A stretch of 10,427 nucleotides of DNA, from positions 1-10,427 of the forward strand of contig JAHFKM010000026.1 in the NCBI GenBank assembly GCA_023245385.1. The letters run 5' to 3'. Source of the DNA: an archaeon. GTDB lineage: Archaea > Nanobdellota > Nanobdellia > SCGC-AAA011-G17 > GW2011-AR18. Shown in pieces: positions 1 through 5,617 of the stretch. Under the pieces are notes generated by a model. The model searched no databases. It worked only from the letters and a program-made list of their open reading frames with translations, and had not been told where the DNA came from. The position numbers and the translations under genes are program-made. Position 1 is the first letter of the stretch. Every line of letters starts with the position of its first letter.

Positions 1-36
1 AACTTGCTAATACTAGAGTAACAAATGGTCTTACGA

Positions 37-45
37 TTATATAAG
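37..45 (+). promoter_or_regulatory. Possible TATA box ahead of the PIN-domain remnant
   Basis: The motif ttatataag matches an archaeal TATA box. A start about 25 bp downstream would fall inside the GC-rich island at 48-77, so it could drive a short structured RNA or the decayed PIN reading frame at 110. No clear BRE is visible upstream. Support is the motif alone. Confidence 0.35.
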
Positions 46-47
46 TT

Positions 48-77
48 CTGCGCGCACTTGGCGCGGGTGTCGCGAGC
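48..77. other. GC-rich fold-back island
   Basis: About 30 bases, mostly G and C, stand out in otherwise AT-rich DNA. They contain a perfect hairpin, cgcgc-acttg-gcgcg (51-65), which overlaps a second possible hairpin, cgcg-ggtgt-cgcg (62-74), so the two are mutually exclusive. Flanking ggtctt (28-33) and aaaacc (78-83) could close a longer stem: read as minus-strand RNA all six pairs form with one G-U, while the plus strand has one C-A mismatch. No tRNA or other RNA family was recognised. It could be a small structured RNA, a recombination junction or foreign DNA. Confidence 0.35.
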
Positions 78-109
78 AAAACCTTTAATCAAAAAAAGTT
101 CTTATTCCG

Positions 110-352
110 GTGCCGAGAATACTGCGTGGTTTGGAACCTTTCTTAAGTTTTATTGAAAGTAAAGCTAAAATTATTCCTTTGAGTAAAGAGATTGCAATCG
201 ACGCCGGAAAATTAAAATTTGAGCTGAGGAAAATAAGTAAGAATCTTAGCTTAGCTGATGCAATCCATTTTCAAAGTGCAAAGAGTACTGAAGCAAAATT
301 TGTTATAGGAGACCCTGATTTCAAAGAAGTAAAAGAAATTCTCTTCCTTTAG
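110..352 (+). pseudogene. Truncated PIN-domain (VapC-like) protein, C-terminal half only
   Basis: The 80-residue product matches the second half of PIN-domain ribonucleases of the VapC toxin type. It has the helix S-L-A-D-A-I (Asp50, third conserved acid) followed by a strand and G-D-P-D-F (Asp68, Asp70) near the C-terminus. PIN proteins are usually about 130 residues and begin with a strand carrying L-D-T/S-N plus a conserved Glu; neither is found here. An in-frame stop at 86-88 prevents extension upstream, and the other frames hold no N-terminal half. The GTG at 110 is only the first possible start, has no ribosome binding site and lies within an inverted repeat (103-121). No VapB-like antitoxin is visible in the window. 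I read it as an inactive remnant; a start-less fragment of a gene broken by rearrangement is equally possible. Confidence 0.7.
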
Positions 353-483
353 TAAAACTGCCCAATCTTGTTCAGGAGCAAAAATTAGCTGTTCTGAAAG
401 AGGATCTTGGAAAAATTCTTTATCTTCGTCAAAAAGCAAATACCTATTCTCATATAAGGCTTATGAAACAAAAAGCATTATAA
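352..483 (+). pseudogene. Start-less open frame, possible gene remnant
   Basis: A frame open from 319 to the stop at 481-483 encodes a protein-like, helix-prone tail beginning V-K-L-P-N-L-V-Q-E-Q and ending R-L-M-K-Q-K-A-L. It has no ATG, GTG or TTG start with a ribosome binding site; the first in-frame ATG is 13 codons before the end. Its composition looks coding, with alternating Leu, Lys and Glu, but I recognise no family. It may be the end of another decayed gene or simply chance. Apart from this the gap between the PIN remnant and the pilin promoter holds nothing I can identify. Confidence 0.25.
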
Positions 484-486
484 ATA
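478..486 (+). promoter_or_regulatory. TATA box of the pilin genes
   Basis: The motif ttataaata lies with its centre about 38 bp before the TTG start at 520. A start of transcription about 25 bp downstream would leave a leader of roughly 10-15 nt that just contains the ribosome binding site at 507-512. The purine-rich caaaaagc run before it could serve as a BRE. Confidence 0.55.
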
Positions 487-506
487 AGTACTCAGCTAAA
501 AAGAGC

Positions 507-512
507 AGGTGA
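507..512 (+). promoter_or_regulatory. Ribosome binding site aggtga that fixes the TTG start at 520
   Basis: The sequence aggtga complements the archaeal 16S 3' end and sits 7 nt before TTG at 520. There is no ATG between it and the signal peptide, so the TTG start is well supported. Confidence 0.7.
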
Positions 513-519
513 AAGAAGT

Positions 520-960
520 TTGAAACAGAATAAAAGAGGAATAAGCCCACTAATAGCTACAGTTATTCTTATCGGCGCGACCATTGTTATTGCAGCTCTT
601 CTCTGGATCTTCTTATCAAAAGAAGTCAAACTCTTCAGCGATAAACAAGGTGTCAAATGTACGGCGCAACAAATGGCAGAAATAGAGGTGGTTGTTTCAA
701 AATGCAAATCTTCTGGAATCGGTTCAGACTTTAAAACTATTATCTCTATTCAAAATGCGGGAAAAACAGACATCGCAGGATTCAGAATCAAAGCAGATGA
801 CAATCCAAGCTTTGCCTCAGAAATGGATCTTAATCCGGGAGAAAATAAGGACAAAACGCTTTCTGGAAAAATTTCAAAACTCACTTTATTCCCAATCGTC
901 ATTAAAGACGGTAAAGTCGTTACCTGTGCAGAAAAACTCGTAGAGGTAACTTGCAGTTAA
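520..960 (+). CDS. Type IV pilin, archaeal class III signal peptide (major pilin candidate)
   Basis: This 146-residue protein is a pilus subunit precursor. It starts with a short basic leader ending K-R-G (residues 5-7), then the very typical archaeal pilin segment I-S-P-L-I-A-T-V-I, and a hydrophobic helix to about residue 33. This matches the archaeal type IV pilin N-terminal family (PF07790-like). A PibD/EppA-type peptidase would cut after Gly7, and the helix would then pack into the pilus core. Residues 40-146 form a small extracellular domain with four cysteines (47, 62, 136, 145) and an I-Q-N-A-G-K-T-D-I-A-G-F segment typical of beta-sandwich pilin heads. It is followed after 24 nt by a paralogous pilin with almost the same N-terminal coding sequence. 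Start is TTG with a good ribosome binding site. The class is firm; its rank as a major subunit is inferred from size and gene order. Confidence 0.9.
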   Translation: MKQNKRGISPLIATVILIGATIVIAALLWIFLSKEVKLFSDKQGVKCTAQQMAEIEVVVSKCKSSGIGSDFKTIISIQNAGKTDIAGFRIKADDNPSFASEMDLNPGENKDKTLSGKISKLTLFPIVIKDGKVVTCAEKLVEVTCS

Positions 961-968
961 TATTAACC

Positions 969-977
969 GGAGGTGAC
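969..977 (+). promoter_or_regulatory. Strong ribosome binding site ggaggtgac deciding the ATG start at 985
   Basis: A near-perfect Shine-Dalgarno sequence lies 7 nt before ATG 985. A GTG at 973 in the same frame falls inside this site and so cannot be the real start. The strength of the site suggests high translation, as expected for a main pilus subunit. Confidence 0.8.
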
Positions 978-984
978 ATTACTA

Positions 985-1521
985 ATGTCAACAAAAAAAC
1001 TAAACAAAAAAGGAATAAGCCCACTGATCGCAACAGTTATAATTATCGGATTCACGATAGTTCTAGCAGCAGCCGTGATCTATTGGGGAACTGGATTTTT
1101 CAAAACTATCCAGGACAAAACATCAAGAGGAGCAACAATTAGTAATTTATGCACTTCAGATTTAGCTGGATTAGAATTTTCTACTAAAATAAATGGAGGA
1201 AAGCTGGATATAACCGTGGATAATACTAAAAATGCCGCACCTATTAATGGGTATATATTGACACTGGAAAAGGCAGGTGTTAAATCTGCGACTCTCTTCC
1301 AAGGTGTTTCTACTGTAGCAGTAACATCATTTAAGCCTAAGTTTGCAGATTTTGTAGGTTCTTATAGCATAAAATCACTAGCTGGTGTTTCAGCAGTATT
1401 TCCTGCAGGTTTTGCTGTTGGAGATAAAGTAACTCTTAAAGCAGTAGTTAGAGCAGATCCAAGTGATCCAACTGAAGTACCATCAGTCTGCCAAAATGAA
1501 TTAGAAATAACAACAGAATAA
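985..1521 (+). CDS. Type IV pilin, archaeal class III signal peptide (major pilin candidate)
   Basis: From ATG 985 the product has 178 residues. The leader M-S-T-K-K-L-N-K-K-G ends in the class III processing site, with cleavage expected after Gly10. The helix I-S-P-L-I-A-T-V-I-I-I-G follows and runs to about residue 35. The rest is an extracellular domain rich in Gly, Ala, Val and Thr, with two cysteines, one near residue 50 and one close to the C-terminus, that could form a disulfide. The low-charge Ala/Val/Thr composition is typical of abundant assembled filament proteins. It is a paralogue of the preceding pilin: the first 12 or so mature residues are nearly the same. It has the best ribosome binding site in the window and is followed by a strong terminator, so it is the most likely main structural subunit. 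That ranking is inference; the pilin assignment is clear. Confidence 0.9.
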   Translation: MSTKKLNKKGISPLIATVIIIGFTIVLAAAVIYWGTGFFKTIQDKTSRGATISNLCTSDLAGLEFSTKINGGKLDITVDNTKNAAPINGYILTLEKAGVKSATLFQGVSTVAVTSFKPKFADFVGSYSIKSLAGVSAVFPAGFAVGDKVTLKAVVRADPSDPTEVPSVCQNELEITTE

Positions 1522-1551
1522 AGCTCTCACGAGCTTTTTTTTCTTTTTTTT
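1520..1551 (+). terminator. Hairpin plus poly-T transcription terminator after the two pilins
   Basis: A 7-bp stem aaagctc (1520-1526) and gagcttt (1531-1537) with loop tcac is followed by two runs of eight T separated by one C (1535-1542, 1544-1551). The stem begins inside the stop codon of the preceding pilin. Poly-T runs alone terminate archaeal transcription, so this should separate a short two-pilin transcript from the genes downstream. Confidence 0.8.
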
Positions 1552-1568
1552 AAATTTTAAAGACGAAG

Positions 1569-2264
1569 ATGAAAACAAAAAAAGGAGATATTTGGGTATC
1601 AGCAATCCTTTATTTTGGATTAGGAATTGTTATCATCGGAATCATTCTCGCAGCATTCACTCCAGTCATTAACAGATTAAGAGATAAAAATATTATTGTC
1701 CAAACCAAAGGGGTCTTCCAGGTTCTTGACTCAAACATTCGAGAAGTCGCACGAGAAGGATCAGGCGCACAAAGACCACTCACAATAGATATACGCAAAG
1801 GAGAATTTAAAATTGACAACGATAATCACAAAATCATCTGGACTTATCCCAGCAAAGCCTTACTCGCAGAACCATGCACGGATCCTCTTGATCCTGCTAA
1901 ATGTCCAAGTATTCTTGAAGGAAATGTAAAAATCATTGTAAACGCTCCTAGTCCTTTGAATAAGGATTATCTCACAGAGCTTTCCTTAGAGTACAGAGAC
2001 AAAGCTTACCTCCACTATACTTCTCCACTTACCACTATTGCAGGCAATACTCCTCTAGTCATCAGAAATTCCGGTGTATCCTGCGGACCACAAGGAGAAA
2101 CAGGATTATCAGCAGGACCTTATGGAGCTCCAGTAAAAGATACTTGCACTCCTCCATCATGCCCTACACTGAATTGGTGTACTTGTCTAAGTAGAGCTAC
2201 AACTGCTCTAGAATCTTGCCCGCCAGCATTACCGACAGTTGAAATAGTCCAACGTTCAGCATAA
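1569..2264 (+). CDS. Minor pilin-like protein with class III signal peptide
   Basis: The 231-residue product begins M-K-T-K-K-G, then D-I-W-V-S-A-I-L-Y-F-G-L-G and a hydrophobic helix to about residue 30. This has the layout of an archaeal class III prepilin with cutting expected after Gly6, although Asp directly after the Gly is unusual. The remainder is an extracellular domain: residues about 40-165 look like mixed beta structure, and the last 60 residues are rich in Cys, Pro and Gly (about eight cysteines). It lies just after the pilin terminator with only 17 nt to spare, has no convincing ribosome binding site and no well placed TATA box, so it may depend on read-through at a low level. 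This suits a minor or initiating pilin. I know of no specific family assignment beyond the N-terminal segment; function is inferred from signal peptide and context. Confidence 0.7.
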   Translation: MKTKKGDIWVSAILYFGLGIVIIGIILAAFTPVINRLRDKNIIVQTKGVFQVLDSNIREVAREGSGAQRPLTIDIRKGEFKIDNDNHKIIWTYPSKALLAEPCTDPLDPAKCPSILEGNVKIIVNAPSPLNKDYLTELSLEYRDKAYLHYTSPLTTIAGNTPLVIRNSGVSCGPQGETGLSAGPYGAPVKDTCTPPSCPTLNWCTCLSRATTALESCPPALPTVEIVQRSA

Positions 2265-2328
2265 AAGAATTTTTAAAAAACTTATAAAAAAATAATTAGT
2301 TACCTAGAAAAAAAATTGTTCCCGAAAC

Positions 2329-2340
2329 GTTTATATAAAC
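2329..2340 (+). promoter_or_regulatory. TATA box within a perfect 12-bp palindrome, promoter of the assembly operon
   Basis: The sequence gtttatataaac is an exact palindrome containing a strong TATA box, preceded by the BRE-like cgaaac. A start about 25 bp downstream (near 2360) would give a leader of roughly 14 nt before ATG 2374, containing the tgagga ribosome binding site at 2359-2364. The surrounding gap 2265-2373 is otherwise A-rich with no gene. Confidence 0.7.
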
Positions 2341-2373
2341 AAGAACAGATTTCCAAGATGAGGAAAAAAGAGG

Positions 2374-4071
2374 ATGATTCTCGGACTTGAAACAAATATC
2401 ATTATTATTCTCAGCGTAAGTATCATAATCTTAATTTTTGGTATTATTATGATTCTTCTCTTCGCGAGAAAAAAACCAACATTGAATCAACAAATAACAA
2501 AACTCCCCTCGATAGTAGGAGAAAAACCACTTTTCAGATTAGAATCAAATGATAATATTCCAAATCTTCCAGATGTAAAAGATCCCAAACAATTAAATAT
2601 AAAATATCCACTCATACCCCCCTACACCTTCGCACACATCCACTGGGACACAGCAAACACAGAACTTGTCTACGACATCGAAGAACCAGCTCTGACTGAC
2701 AAAGAGAAAGAAATCCTCAAAACACTCGAAGAAGGAATTAAAGAACTTATCAACCTTAGCTATATCAGCGTCAACACAAGAGACATTGTTCTGCTCTATT
2801 TGGAAAAAAATATCAAAATTTTATTGACAGAACTTGCAATTCCTCTTAATATGGAATCTTACTTAAAGATCATGTATTATATTTACAGAGACTTCATAGG
2901 ATTAAACGAACTCGAACCATTAATGAACGATTACTTCATTGAAGACGTTGAATGTAATGGTATCAACTCTCCCTTGTATGTTGTTCATAGAAAATATAGA
3001 AATATCAGAACGAATTTAATTTACAAGGACATTCACGGTTTAGCATCTTTTGTAGAAAAACTCGCACAAAAATGCGGAAAATATATAAGCTATGCTGAAC
3101 CACTTCTCGACGGATCACTTCAAGACGGATCGCGTTTAAACGCAACATACACAACAGATGTTACTTCAAAGGGACCAACCTTTACAGTGAGAAGATTTAC
3201 AAAAGAGCCATGGAGTCCAATCCAACTGATGCAAAAAGGAACTGTCTCTCCAGAAATACTCGCTTATATCTGGATGTTAATTGAATACGAAAACAGTTTT
3301 ATGGTCATCGGAGGAACTGGAACTGGAAAAACTAGTTTTCTCAATGCAGTAGCATTCTTCATCCCACCTCAATCAAGAGTTGTCTCAATTGAAGACACAA
3401 GAGAACTAAGTTTAGAACACGAAAATTGGCTTCCTTCAGTCTCACGCGCAGGAGTAGGATTAAGTAATTTAGTCGGAACAAAATATGGAGAAGTAAGTCT
3501 GTTCGATTTGTTAAAAGCTTCTTTTCGTCAAAGACCAGATTATATTATTGTAGGAGAAGTAAGAGGAAAAGAAGCATTCATCCTCTTCCAGGCAATGTCA
3601 AGCGGACATCCTTCAGTCGCGACTATGCACGCAGAATCAGTAGCTACATTGATCAGAAGACTTGTTACACCACCTATTGAACTTTCAGGATCACTCATCG
3701 AAGCTATGGCAGCAGTCATTGTTATGCAACAAAGTAAAGTCAAAGGAAAAGAAGTAAGAAAAGTTTCAAGTGTAGATGAAATTTTAGAAGTCAAAGAAGA
3801 ATTGGGTGCAGAGAAAATAAACACGGTCTTCAAATGGAATCCAATCAATGATACATTTAGTTTTAACTCCGCAAGCAAAGTCTTCGAAACAATCTCAGTT
3901 CATTATGGTATAAGCAAAGAACAAGTTATGAATGAATTTAAACTCCGTTCAGAACTCCTTAAGACCCTGCTTCGCAAAGGAATTACTAACTACAAAGAAG
4001 TACAAAAAATTATTCATGAATATTACAAATCTCCGGAAATAATCATAAGAAGGTTTAATTTAGGAAAATGA
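2374..4071 (+). CDS. Type II/IV secretion system ATPase (GspE/TadA/PilB-type) with N-terminal membrane helix
   Basis: This 565-residue ATPase powers pilus assembly from the cytoplasmic face. After a conserved region around Y-P-L-I-P-P-Y (residues 79-85), there is an N-terminal domain with G-L-N-E-L-E-P-L-M-N-D (177-187) and V-E-C-N-G (192-196). The RecA-like core has Walker A G-G-T-G-T-G-K-T-S (313-321, Lys319), an Asp box S-I-E-D-T-R-E-L (338-345), Walker B I-I-V-G-E-V-R-G (391-398, Glu395) and a His box S-G-H-P-S-V-A-T-M-H-A (410-420). All key residues are present. Unusual is a hydrophobic helix at residues 9-30 followed by A-R-K-K, which should anchor the enzyme with its body in the cytoplasm; ArlI and PilB types normally lack one. 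The ATG start is backed by TATA box, ribosome binding site and the absence of a good later start. It is the first gene of the assembly operon and overlaps the next gene by ATGA. Confidence 0.95.
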   Translation: MILGLETNIIIILSVSIIILIFGIIMILLFARKKPTLNQQITKLPSIVGEKPLFRLESNDNIPNLPDVKDPKQLNIKYPLIPPYTFAHIHWDTANTELVYDIEEPALTDKEKEILKTLEEGIKELINLSYISVNTRDIVLLYLEKNIKILLTELAIPLNMESYLKIMYYIYRDFIGLNELEPLMNDYFIEDVECNGINSPLYVVHRKYRNIRTNLIYKDIHGLASFVEKLAQKCGKYISYAEPLLDGSLQDGSRLNATYTTDVTSKGPTFTVRRFTKEPWSPIQLMQKGTVSPEILAYIWMLIEYENSFMVIGGTGTGKTSFLNAVAFFIPPQSRVVSIEDTRELSLEHENWLPSVSRAGVGLSNLVGTKYGEVSLFDLLKASFRQRPDYIIVGEVRGKEAFILFQAMSSGHPSVATMHAESVATLIRRLVTPPIELSGSLIEAMAAVIVMQQSKVKGKEVRKVSSVDEILEVKEELGAEKINTVFKWNPINDTFSFNSASKVFETISVHYGISKEQVMNEFKLRSELLKTLLRKGITNYKEVQKIIHEYYKSPEIIIRRFNLGK

Positions 4072-4268
4072 GTTTATCCCTTTTAAAATATAATACTGAC
4101 GTGCTCTTGGAAGTAGCTCAACAGTACGAATTGTTTCTTCAAAAAAGAACTTCCGTAAAGGGAGAAGAGACAAAATTATTAGACTTTAAACTCCGCTCTT
4201 TACAAAACCAGATTCTCGCCTTACTTTCCGCAATAAAAAAGGAAGTCGGACAGGAGAAAAATGGCTAG
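4068..4268 (+). CDS. Small helical protein of unknown function in the pilus operon
   Basis: The 66-residue product has no membrane segment, no cysteines and no signal peptide. It looks wholly alpha-helical, with heptad-like Leu spacing in two stretches (about residues 5-26 and 35-60) separated by a charged turn around K-G-E-E; a helical hairpin or a small coiled-coil dimer would fit. It overlaps the ATPase gene by 4 nt (ATGA) and the platform gene by 8 nt, a packing that argues strongly for a real, translationally coupled gene. I recognise no family. From its position between ATPase and platform protein it could be a small cytoplasmic adaptor between the two, but this is inference only. Confidence 0.7.
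   Translation: MSLSLLKYNTDVLLEVAQQYELFLQKRTSVKGEETKLLDFKLRSLQNQILALLSAIKKEVGQEKNG
4252..4256 (+). promoter_or_regulatory. Ribosome binding site aggag for the first platform gene
   Basis: The aggag motif lies 4 nt before ATG 4261, inside the end of the preceding small gene. It supports this start and hence the long N-terminal extension of the platform protein. Confidence 0.6.
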
Positions 4269-5616
4269 TCTTGTTGTTCATGTCAAAAATATGCAAGTAG
4301 CGGTTGAAGAGCTTAAACGAGCAAAAATATTAACTGATCCAACGCTTAAAACACAAACTATTCTCTCTTTATGTAAAAAAATAGAAGAAGAAAGCTCACT
4401 TCTTTTTCAACAACTTCCTTTACAACAAACTCCTCGACCGAGTCCAGTTAAAACACCGCCAATTCCTGTTAAGCCTACACCTAAAAAAAATTTTATTCCA
4501 CAACCCCTTGTAAGACCTCTTCAAGAACCAGCAGTAGTAGAACAAGTCTTGACAGTTCCGCATACATTTTCCTCAGTAAGTTTCCGTATTTTAGAAAAAA
4601 AAGAAAAAGAACGCTATATCAAAGAACTTGGTATAAAAAAAGAAGAACTTGAGGATTTTGTTAAGATCGAAAAACTTAAAGCAAAAAAGAAAATAAAAGA
4701 AACAAAAACAGCAGACTTCACTCTGTACAAACCAAATCAAATAGGTGCACTCGCCAACACGTTCATGAAACATTTCGCAGATGATTTAATTAAGAAATAT
4801 CCAAAATTTTTTAAACCACTTTTCGACACTTTTCTAAAGGTAAATATGAACATCCTTTCCAGAAGTTATGTGGCAAGTATTCTCTTTTTTTCATTACTTG
4901 CCTTTCCTTTTTTCTTACTTTTTCTTTCTGTCTTTTGGTGGATGGTAAATACTGTCTATCCTTTAAGTTATTTTTGGGTCTTAGGATTTTCAATATTCTT
5001 CGCGCTTTTAACGCCACCAGCGCTTTACATTTATCCAGCGAGTCTTATCGGAGATAGACAAAAAGCAATCAAAGCAGATTTGCCCTTCGCTCTTGTGCAT
5101 ATGAGTGCGGTAGCAGGATCAGGAGCAGCTCCTATTAGTATTTTCGAATTGCTCGCAGAGTCAGATGAGTATCCAGAACTTAAAAAAGAAATAAAAAAAA
5201 TACTTAATTATGTTAACTTGTTTGGATATAATTTATCAAATGCTCTTAGAAATGTCGCAGCGTCAACACCGAGCGAAGAATTAAAAGAACTGCTTAACGG
5301 CATGATCTCTACTATAGAAACAGGAGGGGACTTAAAAGGTTACTTAAAAGAAAAAGCAGATGACGCTTTAAATATTTACAGGTTAGACAGAAAAAAAAGG
5401 GTAGAGGCTCTTGGAACGTTTTCAGAAGTTTATACTTCAGTTCTTATTGCCTCACCACTCTTGCTTATTATTACTCTCGCAATTATTAATAGTATTGGTG
5501 GGGAAATAGGTGGAGTCTCAGTTAGAATTTTAGCATATCTTGGTGTCGGAATCGCGCTTCCTCTTTTAAATTTAGGATTTATCTTTTTTTTAAAAACACA
5601 AAGCTCAGGATTTTAA
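4261..5616 (+). CDS. Type IV pilus platform protein, T2SSF family, with long cytoplasmic N-terminal extension
   Basis: This 451-residue protein is a polytopic platform subunit (GspF/TadB/ArlJ type, PF00482) that should couple the ATPase to pilin movement in the membrane. Membrane helices are at about 203-230, 233-258, 392-413 and 421-445. The T2SSF domain runs from about 274 to 400, with features such as S-A-V-A-G-S-G-A-A-P near its start and I-E-T-G-G-D-L near its end. Before the first helix there are 200 residues: a helical part (1-52), a Pro-rich linker (53-90, many P with T, V, K), and a strongly basic, charged helical part (110-150) leading to Y-P-K-F-F-K-P-L-F. The T2SSF assignment is clear; the extension has no family I recognise and may contact the ATPase or the 66-residue protein encoded just before. 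It overlaps that gene by 8 nt and ends 1 nt before the next platform gene. Confidence 0.92.
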   Translation: MASLVVHVKNMQVAVEELKRAKILTDPTLKTQTILSLCKKIEEESSLLFQQLPLQQTPRPSPVKTPPIPVKPTPKKNFIPQPLVRPLQEPAVVEQVLTVPHTFSSVSFRILEKKEKERYIKELGIKKEELEDFVKIEKLKAKKKIKETKTADFTLYKPNQIGALANTFMKHFADDLIKKYPKFFKPLFDTFLKVNMNILSRSYVASILFFSLLAFPFFLLFLSVFWWMVNTVYPLSYFWVLGFSIFFALLTPPALYIYPASLIGDRQKAIKADLPFALVHMSAVAGSGAAPISIFELLAESDEYPELKKEIKKILNYVNLFGYNLSNALRNVAASTPSEELKELLNGMISTIETGGDLKGYLKEKADDALNIYRLDRKKRVEALGTFSEVYTSVLIASPLLLIITLAIINSIGGEIGGVSVRILAYLGVGIALPLLNLGFIFFLKTQSSGF

Positions 5617-5617
5617 A

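Noticed and set aside
22..156. Open frame with ATG at 25 running through the GC-rich island
   Set aside because: About 43 codons without a ribosome binding site or family match; it reads across the PIN remnant in a different frame.
251..439. Minus-strand open frame of 62 codons
   Set aside because: It overlaps the PIN remnant, is rich in Phe and Glu as expected from reverse reading of AT-rich coding DNA, and resembles no known protein.
973..984. GTG at 973 as the start of the second pilin
   Set aside because: It lies within the strong ribosome binding site ggaggtgac; ATG 985 is spaced correctly behind that site and gives a normal leader.
2358..2390. Short open frame starting at ATG 2358 ahead of the ATPase
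   Set aside because: Ten codons in another frame, within the ribosome binding site region of the ATPase; there is no sign it is translated.
3540..3878. Minus-strand open frame of 112 codons inside the ATPase gene
   Set aside because: It is antisense to the Walker B and His box region, which is clearly coding on the plus strand.
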